The translations under genes were made by a program, and so were the position numbers. A DNA stretch of 16,575 nucleotides from NCBI GenBank assembly GCA_003554235.1, contig PWFY01000043.1, positions 1-16,575 of the forward strand. Reading direction: 5' to 3'. Shown piece by piece: positions 6,442-13,188 of this stretch; positions within the stretch are counted from its first letter, which is position 1, and every line of letters starts with the position of its first letter. The DNA comes from Candidatus Aenigmatarchaeota archaeon (GTDB lineage Archaea > Aenigmatarchaeota > Aenigmatarchaeia > PWEA01). The notes under the pieces are model-generated. The model saw only the letters and a program-made list of their open reading frames with translations, was not told the DNA's origin and did no database searches.

Positions 6442-8145
6442 ATGAAGAAGACGTACAATATAGCCGTAGCCTTAATCATATTAGTTGTAACTATACTTTT
6501 CAGTCTCCACGTTGCTGGTGTTTATGATTTCTCGGCTATGAAGATGTCTATGACCGCACAGTCCTGTATATTGAGTGCCGACAGCGTTACCCTTGATGAC
6601 TACCATTCGGAACTTGGGGAGGAAGCATGGGTTATTCATGGTATGAGCGGTGACTGTGCAGAGTCCTTGGTCGGAGGAGACATAGAGGTTGATTCGGACG
6701 ATGTGGAGGACGGTGATAAGAAAGCGGAGAAAGATTTCTCTATAGGTACTTATAACCTTGAACAGTGGTTCGAGAGAGGCGTGGGTAGTTCTTCTATGAC
6801 CATTCCCGAAATAGACCATGAGACATATACCTGTGACGAAACCACATTTGGGTGGGACTGCAGTGACCAGCACTTATGGTGTGATAATTTCCAAGATTAT
6901 AGTGAGCTTGACTATCTTAATTTCAGGGTAGAATATTACGACGATTTCTTTGAAGAGAGAAGAGTGCATTGTGCTAGATTTTGGGATGCGGGAGACGAGA
7001 TGGACTTGGACTACTCGACTACATCACAGTTTGAAATGGATGTTAAGAACTGTGTAGGTGGTGACTGTACTGATAGGGCTACAATCTCGAAGGACGATAA
7101 ACAGGCTGTACTGGACCTTTATGGGGACGAGAAAGCCGTGATTAAGTATACAGGAAGTCTTAAGAATGAATTGATTGGTGTAGATTTGGGTGATTTTGGA
7201 GTGGTCAGAACTGATGACCAAGTATATTACTTGACTTTACAAAGATTGATTGATGAGGTTTACGATACATATTATGGTACTGATGATATAGAGAGTAAAT
7301 GTGAAGATAACCCCGAAAACTGTGCCAATTACGTGAATTCGGGTACTGATGCGACAAACAATGTATTTAGTGATGCCTCGGGTGAGCTGGAGGATGAGCC
7401 AGAGATTGATGATGTGGAGGTCGATTCCCGTAGCCTCAGATTGTATTCCGATGTTATAGAGTACCCTACCTGGAGGATGGTTATGTCGGCAGAGGATACA
7501 TGGGTAGGTGTAGATATGCCCGAAGCGGACCCCACCATAACCAAGGCCAGCGACTTCGAGGTGGTTGAAGGGAGGACACATACAGTTCCTGTTGATGTGA
7601 GGAACGATGGGCAAGGCGGAAGCATAGAGACCAAGATTGATTGTTCCAGTCCACTTTACGATGACTCGTCCTCTCAGTTTGTTTCCAAGGATGAGACGAA
7701 GAGGTTTGACCTTTCGGTGAGTGCCAGTAGTGTTTCTGATACCACCACAGTTACCTGTGATGTTACTGCACAGGCGGACTTCAACAAGGACACAACAACT
7801 GTTCAGGGAACGGTGGAACCAGAAGAACAAAAAATATACTACGATTTGACTATAAGAACAAACGGACAGGGAACTACAGACCCCTACCCAGGAACCCATA
7901 CCTACCAGCAGGGAGAAACAGTAACCCTTACCGCAACACCCGATGAAGGTTGGTACTTCAGCAGGTGGTATGGTGATGAAACTTCCCAGAATAGCCAGAT
8001 TACAGTTGATATGGACAGAGATAAAACAGTAACAGCAGAGTTTACGGAAGAGAAACCGCCAGACCCTGATATTCCGTGGATGTATATAATCGGTGGTGCT
8101 GTATTAATAGTCATAGGCATGTTTGCCTATGTTGTTGTGTGGTGA
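6442..8145 (+). CDS. Cysteine-rich type I membrane ectodomain protein, fusexin (Fsx1/HAP2)-like candidate
   Basis: The protein has 567 residues from ATG 6442, chosen because GGAG lies 9 bases upstream; ATG 6427 is the alternative. The order is a signal/anchor helix (5-26), then a large ectodomain with 12 cysteines (42, 72, 131, 140, 147, 177, 204, 209, 287, 294, 401, 439). A cysteine-framed aromatic stretch (131-150, with FGW and HLW) could be a fusion-loop tip. A strand-rich region ends in IEYPTWRMVMSAEDTW (~339-354). Next come an Ig-like domain (~370-460, VPVDVRNDGQGGSIETKIDC, one probable disulfide 401-439), an InlB B-repeat-like domain (~466-536, GWYFSRWYGDE) and a C-terminal helix (~546-567) with no tail. 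The order, the cysteine content and the N-G plus Cys-Cys pattern of the Ig-like domain recall domain III of HAP2/Fsx1 fusexins. A generic adhesin remains possible. Confidence 0.5.
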   Translation: MKKTYNIAVALIILVVTILFSLHVAGVYDFSAMKMSMTAQSCILSADSVTLDDYHSELGEEAWVIHGMSGDCAESLVGGDIEVDSDDVEDGDKKAEKDFSIGTYNLEQWFERGVGSSSMTIPEIDHETYTCDETTFGWDCSDQHLWCDNFQDYSELDYLNFRVEYYDDFFEERRVHCARFWDAGDEMDLDYSTTSQFEMDVKNCVGGDCTDRATISKDDKQAVLDLYGDEKAVIKYTGSLKNELIGVDLGDFGVVRTDDQVYYLTLQRLIDEVYDTYYGTDDIESKCEDNPENCANYVNSGTDATNNVFSDASGELEDEPEIDDVEVDSRSLRLYSDVIEYPTWRMVMSAEDTWVGVDMPEADPTITKASDFEVVEGRTHTVPVDVRNDGQGGSIETKIDCSSPLYDDSSSQFVSKDETKRFDLSVSASSVSDTTTVTCDVTAQADFNKDTTTVQGTVEPEEQKIYYDLTIRTNGQGTTDPYPGTHTYQQGETVTLTATPDEGWYFSRWYGDETSQNSQITVDMDRDKTVTAEFTEEKPPDPDIPWMYIIGGAVLIVIGMFAYVVVW

Positions 8146-8219
8146 GAAAGAATATGAAAAATAGCCAAAAAAAAACTATGTTGTGAGGTGAGAAAGAATA
8201 TGAAAAATAGCCAAAAAAA
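8127..8219 (+). repeat. Tandem duplication (~46-bp period) at a gene junction
   Basis: Copy 1 (8127-8175) and copy 2 (8176-8217/8219) share CTATGTTGT and then GGTGAGAAAGAATATGAAAA followed by ATAGCC and an A run. The A run is 9 long in copy 1 and 7 in copy 2. The duplicated unit contains an SD and an ATG. Copy 1 therefore opens a 10-codon ORF (MKNSQKKTML, 8154-8186), while copy 2 provides the working start of the downstream gene. Confidence 0.85.
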
Positions 8220-8886
8220 CTACGCAACCCGATTGGAATTTGCGATTCCAATTGTCGTTGGAGTACTACTACTTGCGGGTATGCCACTCGCCTCGGCCAC
8301 TAACGAAACGGTGGGAGACGATGCAGAAGATACGACGATAATCGGCGACAGCCTTTCAGTAATCGATCCTGACAACGTTGAAGAGATACATCGCAACCTG
8401 GAACATTTCAGAGTAGTGGACAAGACCGTTGAGGAAACGGAGAACAGTTACATAGTTTCAGGAACGGTGGAGTTCCAGTGGGAAGAGGACGAGTGTTCTG
8501 GCTGTTGTATAAGGCAAGTCATAATCGGAGTTGATGAAACCGTTGAACCCATGAACTGTATTTACGACGGTTGTCCTTACACTAATGCGAAGGCACAGGA
8601 TTTTGAAGTAGAGGTGTCGAAAAGCGAGGTTGAAAGCATTCAGGAAGAACACGGGCAGGCTACCCTCATAGCAACAACCCATTCAGGATGGAGTTGCGAT
8701 TGGTCTAAGAGTAATAACTGGGATTCGGAGAACGAAGGAATAAAGGTTCACAGGTTTTCTCCAGGGATGGACATTAACTACCAAGCAGTCGGTCTTGTTC
8801 TGGTTGCATTGAGTGTTGTGTCTGCAGGTGGTGCTATCTGGTACTTCAAAGACGAAATTCCAAACATAGGAGGTGAAAAAAGATGA
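8200..8886 (+). CDS. Secreted/anchored cysteine-containing ectodomain protein
   Basis: The 228-residue protein starts at ATG 8200, chosen because GAGGTGA (8185-8191) sits 8-9 bases upstream; a GTG at 8188 in the same frame overlaps that SD and is disfavoured. It has an N-terminal signal peptide (hydrophobic ~14-29, then ASATNET as a plausible cleavage region). The ectodomain is acidic with six cysteines, including CSGCC, MNC, DGC and WSC. A C-terminal transmembrane helix (~193-212) ends in a short tail (KDEIPNIGGEKR). The stop overlaps the next start (ATGA, 8883). It lies directly downstream of the fusexin-like gene, so it could be a companion surface protein (inference). No family is recognised. 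Confidence 0.75.
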   Translation: MKNSQKNYATRLEFAIPIVVGVLLLAGMPLASATNETVGDDAEDTTIIGDSLSVIDPDNVEEIHRNLEHFRVVDKTVEETENSYIVSGTVEFQWEEDECSGCCIRQVIIGVDETVEPMNCIYDGCPYTNAKAQDFEVEVSKSEVESIQEEHGQATLIATTHSGWSCDWSKSNNWDSENEGIKVHRFSPGMDINYQAVGLVLVALSVVSAGGAIWYFKDEIPNIGGEKR

Positions 8887-9161
8887 TTGAAACAATAGGA
8901 TTGTTCGGAGCTTTAGCCGTAGTACTGGCTATCCTGCTCAACAAAGACAGGCTAGACATGGCAGACAACTTTGCCTACTCCATATCGTTTGCCGTAGTAG
9001 TATTCCTGATGGGCATCCTCGTACCGATGTTCGGAGGAATGATTGAAGGTACAATAGTGGGGTTGGATGATGTGTTGATGTCCTCGATAGGCAGGTTAGT
9101 GAGTACCTTCTTCATGTACTGGGTAGGTGTCCTTGTAGTTAAGGTCGAAGAAGCAATTTAG
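8883..9161 (+). CDS. Small hydrophobic membrane protein, possible structural protein
   Basis: The 92-residue protein has three hydrophobic segments at about 4-19, 33-53 and 71-87, separated by short charged loops (NKDRLDMADN and VGLDD). The SD GGAGGTGAA precedes the ATG closely, and the start overlaps the preceding stop. A C-rich, T-rich terminator-like element follows directly, so transcripts may end here; with the acidic protein at 4730, it is one of only two genes in the rightward block followed by such an element. Small multi-pass proteins of this length form the coat of spindle-shaped and pleomorphic archaeal viruses, but that comparison is on size and hydropathy only. Confidence 0.7.
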   Translation: MIETIGLFGALAVVLAILLNKDRLDMADNFAYSISFAVVVFLMGILVPMFGGMIEGTIVGLDDVLMSSIGRLVSTFFMYWVGVLVVKVEEAI

Positions 9162-9173
9162 GAAAAACCCACT

Positions 9174-9202
9174 CCCCCCTTTTTATTATTATTTTCAAGG
9201 GG
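9174..9202 (+). terminator. Terminator-like hairpin and T-rich tract
   Basis: A C run (9174-9179) is followed by TTTTTATTATTATTTT. CCCCTT (9176-9181) can pair with AAGGGG (9197-9202) around a 15-base loop. The T-rich part suits archaeal termination; the pairing could also mask the AAGGGG that precedes ATG 9208. Confidence 0.5.
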
Positions 9203-9229
9203 ACGAAATGAAGAAGATAGGTGTTAGAT

Positions 9230-9382
9230 GTGGAAAGGAAATGGATGTTGATAGCGATAATCATATTAGTTTTGATTCTGATAGTTGTATTTCTGTATTT
9301 CTCCCCTGACCTCAGATGGGAAATGTTTAGTATGATGAGCCAGACACAACAGGGTTCTGCTGGAGGTGGTGGCGGTGTCTAA
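9230..9382 (+). CDS. Small single-span membrane protein with glycine-rich tail (GTG start)
   Basis: The 50-residue ORF starts at GTG 9230 with AGGTG (9219-9223) six bases upstream; GTG 9221 and ATG 9245 in the same frame are alternatives. After MERKWM comes a strongly hydrophobic helix (LIAIIILVLILIVVFLYF), then a short exposed part (SPDLRWEMFSMMSQTQQ) and a GGGGGV end. The hydrophobic run strongly suggests that this frame is the coding one. Its last codons overlap the SD and start of the next gene, and that SD encodes the glycine run. A second frame opened by ATG 9208 (33 codons, SD AAGGGG) overlaps it but has no hydrophobic character and looks less likely. Function unknown. Confidence 0.6.
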   Translation: MERKWMLIAIIILVLILIVVFLYFSPDLRWEMFSMMSQTQQGSAGGGGGV

Positions 9383-10208
9383 GAAGTTTCTACTCTTCGT
9401 GCCTTTACTTTTACTGACCCCTGTTGTCGCTTCTGCTGACTGTACGGATTTAGTTCATCACAGCGACAACGAGTATGACACGGACTGGGATGCCCGTGCC
9501 TACTCAGAGATATGGTCTTCTGATATGTACGGTGGAGATTGTACGGACAACCCTTACAAGTACTATGCGAAGGTTAGGGTCAGGTGTGATGCGGATAGGT
9601 TGTATCTTTACAGATTGAGTCAAAGTGCAGAATGGAGCGATGCGAAGGAAGAAATTGATTGTGGAAACAATGATGTAGGAAGTGGTGGTGGTTGTACAGG
9701 CTATGATAGAAGTTTTAGTTCTGGAGAGCACACCGTAACACTGCGAAGCGATACAGGAGATGTAAGGTCGGCCTTTTTTGTGTGTTTCGACCACGATGAA
9801 GGAGATGATGGAAGTTGGGCTTGGACTTGGACGGGTTGGGCATACTACGGAAATAGAGTGGTGTTTGAACCGAGGGTAACGAGAAAATGTTCAGATGGAG
9901 ATTCTTACTGGTACGACAGCCTTGATAGAAAGGGTGATATTTACGAGGACTGTGGTGATAATTCCTGTGACGACTGGGGAACGAAATACTGTGACGGAGA
10001 CAAGATAAAGCAGGATAGAACCTGTTACGAAAGAGGGTGTAACAACGGTGACTGCTACGAGAACGTTTACTACGAAACGAGGACTGTGGATACCTGTAAA
10101 CTTGGTTGCTACAACGGAGAATGCCTCAACGACAAGACAATAGGAGTTATAGATAGGTTATTGGAGAAGATAGTCCACTTGTTTGGATTCAAGGGGTGGA
10201 CGATGTGA
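9375..10208 (+). CDS. Secreted cysteine-rich protein
   Basis: The 277-residue protein starts at GTG 9375; GGAGGTG (9362-9368) is at ideal distance, whereas GTG 9366 overlaps that SD. A classic signal peptide (MSKKFLLFVPLLLLTPVVAS, cleavage after ASA) precedes a mature protein with 16 cysteines. The N-terminal half is rich in Asp, Tyr and Trp (DGSWAWTWTGWAYYG). The last third carries repeated short units of the form C..GC.NG.C (YERGCNNGDC and CKLGCYNGEC), a pattern frequent in archaeal secreted proteins. The C-terminus is an amphipathic helix (LLEKIVHLFGFKGWTM) rather than a full transmembrane segment, and may bind the membrane surface. The stop overlaps the next start. Binding or structural function is not assignable. 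Confidence 0.75.
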   Translation: MSKKFLLFVPLLLLTPVVASADCTDLVHHSDNEYDTDWDARAYSEIWSSDMYGGDCTDNPYKYYAKVRVRCDADRLYLYRLSQSAEWSDAKEEIDCGNNDVGSGGGCTGYDRSFSSGEHTVTLRSDTGDVRSAFFVCFDHDEGDDGSWAWTWTGWAYYGNRVVFEPRVTRKCSDGDSYWYDSLDRKGDIYEDCGDNSCDDWGTKYCDGDKIKQDRTCYERGCNNGDCYENVYYETRTVDTCKLGCYNGECLNDKTIGVIDRLLEKIVHLFGFKGWTM

Positions 10209-10759
10209 AAGGAGAATTAGACCGAGAGGACATAGGAGAACTAATAATATCACTTACAATTATAGTCGTGTTGTTCCTTGCCTACTCCTTGACACCTTTG
10301 AGTACCCTTATACACGAGGTCGGACATCAGTTCACCTGCCTCTCTGCTGGTGGAACATACCAAACAACTGGTGTAGTAGAAGGGGCACACATAACTAACT
10401 GCAAACTTCCTGCTGGGGAGAGTTTTACTGCCCCTGAAGTTTACCTAATTTCTATGGCTGGAATAGGAATTGAGGCTGGAATCGGCCTACTGCTGATGTT
10501 TTTAGGGTTCTTTTTGGCTTCTACCCTTGGGGTAATAGGCTCGATGTTCCTCTTTAGTACAGCCTTTAGTCTCTATCGAGGTGCTTACAGTTTCGACCTA
10601 ACTCAGGCTTCAGAAATAGTTCCTGGAACTGCCATCTTACAGGAGCCGATGGTTCAAATTTTACTTATGGTTGTTTTTGCCGTCTTTTCCTTTGGGTTCT
10701 ACATCCGTATGGTCAAGGAGAAAAAGAAAAGGGATTTCCCCTTCAATTTCGATTTATAA
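10205..10759 (+). CDS. HEXXH membrane protease, M50-like
   Basis: The protein has 184 residues. GTG 10205 is preferred because AAGGGGTGG (10191-10199) is well placed and the codon overlaps the previous stop; GTG 10196 is in frame but lies inside that SD. The first hydrophobic helix (~12-36) runs straight into HEVGH (37-41), the zinc-binding pattern with its catalytic glutamate. This embedding in a membrane helix is typical of site-2 proteases (M50). Two further hydrophobic stretches (~76-108 and ~142-166) follow. SFDLTQASEIVPGT between them holds an aspartate that could be the third zinc ligand, although the classical NPDG motif is absent. Two cysteines lie after HEVGH, in FTCLSAGG and TNCKLP. 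It is the last gene of the rightward block and could process its co-encoded membrane proteins (inference). Confidence 0.65.
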   Translation: MKGELDREDIGELIISLTIIVVLFLAYSLTPLSTLIHEVGHQFTCLSAGGTYQTTGVVEGAHITNCKLPAGESFTAPEVYLISMAGIGIEAGIGLLLMFLGFFLASTLGVIGSMFLFSTAFSLYRGAYSFDLTQASEIVPGTAILQEPMVQILLMVVFAVFSFGFYIRMVKEKKKRDFPFNFDL

Positions 10760-10922
10760 ATTCCTTCCACTCATCGTTGAACTTAAAGAATAGTCTTTCC
10801 CCTTCCAACTCTTCCTCGTTTTTCCCTTCCTCTTCCTTCAAGAACTCCTTAAATTCCTCTCCCATCGATTTCTTTCCTTCGTTGTGCCCTTCTTTTCGTT
10901 CCTCTTCGGCTGTGTGCGACAT
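10743..10922 (-). CDS. Small charged hypothetical protein
   Basis: The 59-residue protein starts at ATG 10922, with GAGG eight bases upstream inside the end of the TFB-like gene; an in-frame start further upstream lacks an SD. It is very rich in Glu and Lys (EEERKEGHNEGKKSMGEEFK) and probably helical, with an aromatic C-terminal part (FFKFNDEWKEFI). It is the last gene of the leftward block, and its 3' end overlaps the 3' end of the M50-like gene by 17 bp. No family is recognised. Low complexity makes the coding call less certain than for its neighbours. Confidence 0.55.
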   Translation of the reverse strand: MSHTAEEERKEGHNEGKKSMGEEFKEFLKEEEGKNEEELEGERLFFKFNDEWKEFINRN

Positions 10923-10923
10923 C

Positions 10924-11280
10924 TTAATCCTCAAGTTTCTTGATGGTTTTGTATGCCTTTTTTACAGAGGTTCTTGAAGCACTACCTGTTTTCCCCACTT
11001 CTGCCATATTACATTCTCTACCCTCTTCCTTCAAGGTCTTATAGACAATAGCACACGCTATGGGAGGTCGGCTGAAGCCACTAAACTTCTTGATGTTTTC
11101 CACTACATCTTCGTAGATTTCCCTTGCCCTTTGCTTTAAATCCTTCTCCAAACTATTCCTCACCATAACTGTCTCTAATGCCATCTTCAGGCCTTTCTCC
11201 CAGTCTCCTTCCTCTTGGACAGTAGCATACTCTCCGAGAGATATGTTTCTCCGTTCATCTAACTTTCTGTAACTGCTCAT
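10924..11280 (-). CDS. Half-size TFB-like transcription factor (single cyclin repeat)
   Basis: The protein has 118 residues from ATG 11280, chosen because GGGGTG is 6-7 bases upstream; GTG 11289 is an alternative. Residues ~48-118 read as a TFB/TFIIB cyclin-like repeat: KQRAREIYEDVVENI, then an alanine-rich helix (RPPIACAIVYKTLKEEGREC), then a helix-turn-helix-like end (MAEVGKTGSASRTSVKKAYK). Cellular archaeal TFB is about 300 residues with an N-terminal zinc ribbon, a B-finger and two cyclin repeats. Here the ribbon and one repeat are missing, so it could not recruit polymerase in the usual way. It may compete for or bind TATA/BRE complexes and switch transcription (inference). It has its own promoter, separated from the AAA+ group. 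Confidence 0.65.
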   Translation of the reverse strand: MSSYRKLDERRNISLGEYATVQEEGDWEKGLKMALETVMVRNSLEKDLKQRAREIYEDVVENIKKFSGFSRPPIACAIVYKTLKEEGRECNMAEVGKTGSASRTSVKKAYKTIKKLED

Positions 11281-11316
11281 AGCACACACCCCAAAGGGTT
11301 CATAATTTTCTTCAAA

Positions 11317-11330
11317 GTATAAAAAATTAA
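11317..11330 (-). promoter_or_regulatory. TATA box for the TFB-like gene
   Basis: Read leftward, TTAATTTTTTATAC lies about 40-50 bases before ATG 11280, in an 84-93-bp gap between genes. It predicts a start site near 11294, leaving a short leader that contains the GGGGTG SD. Confidence 0.5.
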
Positions 11331-11373
11331 AAATTTCCTCGGTTCTGTCGTGAGCGTCTTGGATGTCTTTTCA

Positions 11374-11649
11374 CTAAATTTTACCCTTCACTTTGTCCTG
11401 TAATAACCCTTTCCTCACTTCCTTAGTTATTTTTATCTGTTCTTCAAGGTTGTCTATCTGTCTTTCTACCAACTCTAACAACTCTTCGTTGTCCTCAAAG
11501 AAACTTTGTATGGCTTCGTTTAACTTCTTTGGGTTTCTTCCTGTCTTATGATAGAGGTGTAGCACAAACTCAAGGGATAAACCATCGGTTCTCTCTATCC
11601 TCTCGATATTCTCATCTGTAAGTATATCCCTAATTGCTCTTTCTTCCAT
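11374..11649 (-). CDS. Small helical protein with C-terminal coiled coil
   Basis: The 91-residue protein starts at ATG 11649; GGGTGA is 7 bases upstream. Two ATGs slightly upstream in the same frame overlap that SD and are disfavoured. It is predicted all-helical: an N-terminal part (AIRDILTDENIERIERTD), a middle with LSLEFVLHLYHKTGRNPKKL, and an amphipathic C-terminal coiled coil (~52-80, EELLELVERQIDNLEEQIK) ending in basic residues. The form is compatible with a small oligomeric DNA-associated protein or an adaptor, but no family is recognised. It lies just downstream of the AAA+ ATPase, after a short C-rich (leftward strand) spacer. Confidence 0.7.
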   Translation of the reverse strand: MEERAIRDILTDENIERIERTDGLSLEFVLHLYHKTGRNPKKLNEAIQSFFEDNEELLELVERQIDNLEEQIKITKEVRKGLLQDKVKGKI

Positions 11650-11683
11650 CTTTCTCATCACCCAATTCTCTACTTCTCCCTTT

Positions 11684-11700
11684 GGGGTGGGGTGGTGGGG
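11684..11700 (+). other. G-rich tract between two leftward genes
   Basis: Three GGGG runs (11684-11687, 11689-11692, 11697-11700) and one GG lie within 17 bases of the + strand, so the leftward transcript is C-rich here. There are not four runs of three, so only a weak or two-layer quadruplex is possible. It separates the AAA+ gene from the next leftward gene. Confidence 0.4.
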
Positions 11701-11712
11701 TTAATTCCCACT

Positions 11713-12948
11713 TCACACTTCCACCTCGCTTTTCTTAACTAAAGTTGTCCTGTTCTTCTTGTGTACCTTCTCGTTCTTGACTAACTTGTTTATCTCCCTG
11801 TTTGCCTGTCTCTCACTTATGCTCTTCGCTGACGCTATCTTCTCCTTCAGTTCCTTCCTCTTGAATGGCTCGTCCATAGGGTACTTCGCAACTATCTTAT
11901 CTACTATGTCTCCACCTATGCTCTTCCTTGCGAGTTCTCTTCCCTTCTCAAAAACACTATATTCTGTGAGTGTCCCAAAGAGGTTTTTCAGTCCTCTGAA
12001 GGTATCAAAAATCCTCATCTTGTCTCTGAAACTACCGATGTAGTTCAACTCCTTGATGAACTCGTAAATCATTTCTTTCTCCTTCTCGTTCAACTCCATA
12101 GGGTTGTTCCTCGTAAATACTATCCTCTTCCTAATCGCTTCCCATATTTCCTCGTCTTTCTTGTAGTTCCTTGCGTGTTCGATTTTCTCCTTGTAATCGT
12201 CAGTAGAATAGCCCTTGTTATTCACTATCAGTTTGTCCTCGACACATCTACTGAAACTCTTTTGGTTACAATTGACTATCAAACTGCCTTCGAACTCGGT
12301 TTTCAAGTTTTCCCTGTCGGTTTTCCACGCCAGTTCTCCGTTGGATAGTAGTGTTTTAATCATTTCATTTATCTTCTTCTTGTCGAGGAGCATATCTGCC
12401 TCATCTAACACTACTATACAGTCCTTGTGTGCCTCTATGAATTGGTAAAAACTCTTGGGTGTCATATACCCTACTTGGACTATGGTTTTGGGTATATCCA
12501 ACTCATCTACTAAATCCTTTGAACTCCTGCTCTTGCCACACCCTGCTGGTCCGTAGTTGATTACTGAAGTTCCTGTGATTAGTGAGATTAGTGTAGAGTA
12601 GGTAAATTCCTCTCCTTTCTTGGTGTAGTTGGCTATTTCTTCCATAGCCCTCTGAACATCTATCTTCGGTGCTTCTTCCATACTTCCTAAAATCTGCTTC
12701 TCGTAGTTCTTCCTCGCTTCCCTCATATAGTGTAGGTACTCATCTTCCTCGTATTCCTCAAGGGAGAGGTCGTATCTATCCTTTATGTAGTTCTTGAACT
12801 TTGTCCATACTTCCTCTATCCTCTCTTCATCGGTAAAAATCTCTTGCTTCCAGTCTACACTTGCGGGGTCGAACTCCTTGTCTTTGGGTATTCTTTTCTT
12901 TGCCCACTCTACCATCTTATCCTTTTGGTTGTCGCTGTATTTAACCAT
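11713..12948 (-). CDS. AAA+ ATPase with C-terminal winged helix, probable replication ATPase
   Basis: The protein has 411 residues. Residues 1-~95 are a helical, charged N-terminal domain. The AAA+ core has Walker A GPAGCGKS (133-140), Walker B IVVLDEAD (178-185) and a sensor-1 asparagine region (SLIVNCNQ, ~222-229). Basic residues further on (EAIRKRIVF) could supply an arginine finger. Residues ~345-405 look like a winged helix (FKRKELKEKIASAKSISERQ then NREINKLVKNEKVHKK). A nucleotide-driven motor ending in a DNA-binding wing matches the layout of replication initiators and MCM-like or RFC-like helper ATPases of archaeal plasmids and viruses. The neighbouring PCNA and ligase support a replication role. 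Its start follows the 76-residue gene directly (TAG-ATG). A DNA-packaging role is not excluded, but no nuclease is present. Confidence 0.75.
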   Translation of the reverse strand: MVKYSDNQKDKMVEWAKKRIPKDKEFDPASVDWKQEIFTDEERIEEVWTKFKNYIKDRYDLSLEEYEEDEYLHYMREARKNYEKQILGSMEEAPKIDVQRAMEEIANYTKKGEEFTYSTLISLITGTSVINYGPAGCGKSRSSKDLVDELDIPKTIVQVGYMTPKSFYQFIEAHKDCIVVLDEADMLLDKKKINEMIKTLLSNGELAWKTDRENLKTEFEGSLIVNCNQKSFSRCVEDKLIVNNKGYSTDDYKEKIEHARNYKKDEEIWEAIRKRIVFTRNNPMELNEKEKEMIYEFIKELNYIGSFRDKMRIFDTFRGLKNLFGTLTEYSVFEKGRELARKSIGGDIVDKIVAKYPMDEPFKRKELKEKIASAKSISERQANREINKLVKNEKVHKKNRTTLVKKSEVEV

Positions 12949-13179
12949 CTAAATCACTCTCCTGTTGTCTATCTCTTCTTCTAACTTAGACAAACTCCTT
13001 ACTGAACCTTTATCTAATCTTATCTGATGGGTTTCGTTTGCGTCTTTGAGTATTTCTGTGACTAAAAAGAAGTCTCCTAAATCTTCGGCAAAGACAATTC
13101 GGTCTCCACTATGGCTTTCGCTAATCTTATAGACCTTCTTGTCTCTCTCAATTTTTTCTTTTGCTGTCCTCATTCTCAT
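12949..13179 (-). CDS. Small hypothetical protein preceding the AAA+ ATPase
   Basis: The 76-residue protein starts at ATG 13179 with GAGGTG 7 bases upstream. A basic N-terminal helix (MRMRTAKEKIERDKKVYKI) is followed by a beta-rich middle (DRIVFAEDLGDFFLVTEIL) and a helical acidic end (SLSKLEEEIDNRRVI). It could be a small DNA- or protein-binding domain, but no family is recognised. Its ribosome binding site is paired in a long hairpin (13189-13248), so its translation, and that of the directly following AAA+ gene, may be structure-controlled. Confidence 0.7.
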   Translation of the reverse strand: MRMRTAKEKIERDKKVYKISESHSGDRIVFAEDLGDFFLVTEILKDANETHQIRLDKGSVRSLSKLEEEIDNRRVI

Positions 13180-13188
13180 ATTCCCTCA

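Noticed and set aside
7237..7899. Leftward 220-codon ORF over the fusexin-like gene
   Set aside because: It is antisense to a well-supported gene, with no SD or domain; a shadow frame.
9208..9309. 33-codon ORF with an AAGGGG SD
   Set aside because: Its translation has no recognisable character, while the overlapping frame encodes a clear transmembrane helix; kept only as a caveat.
11684..11700. G-quadruplex
   Set aside because: Only three runs of three or more G are present; a stable quadruplex is not supported.
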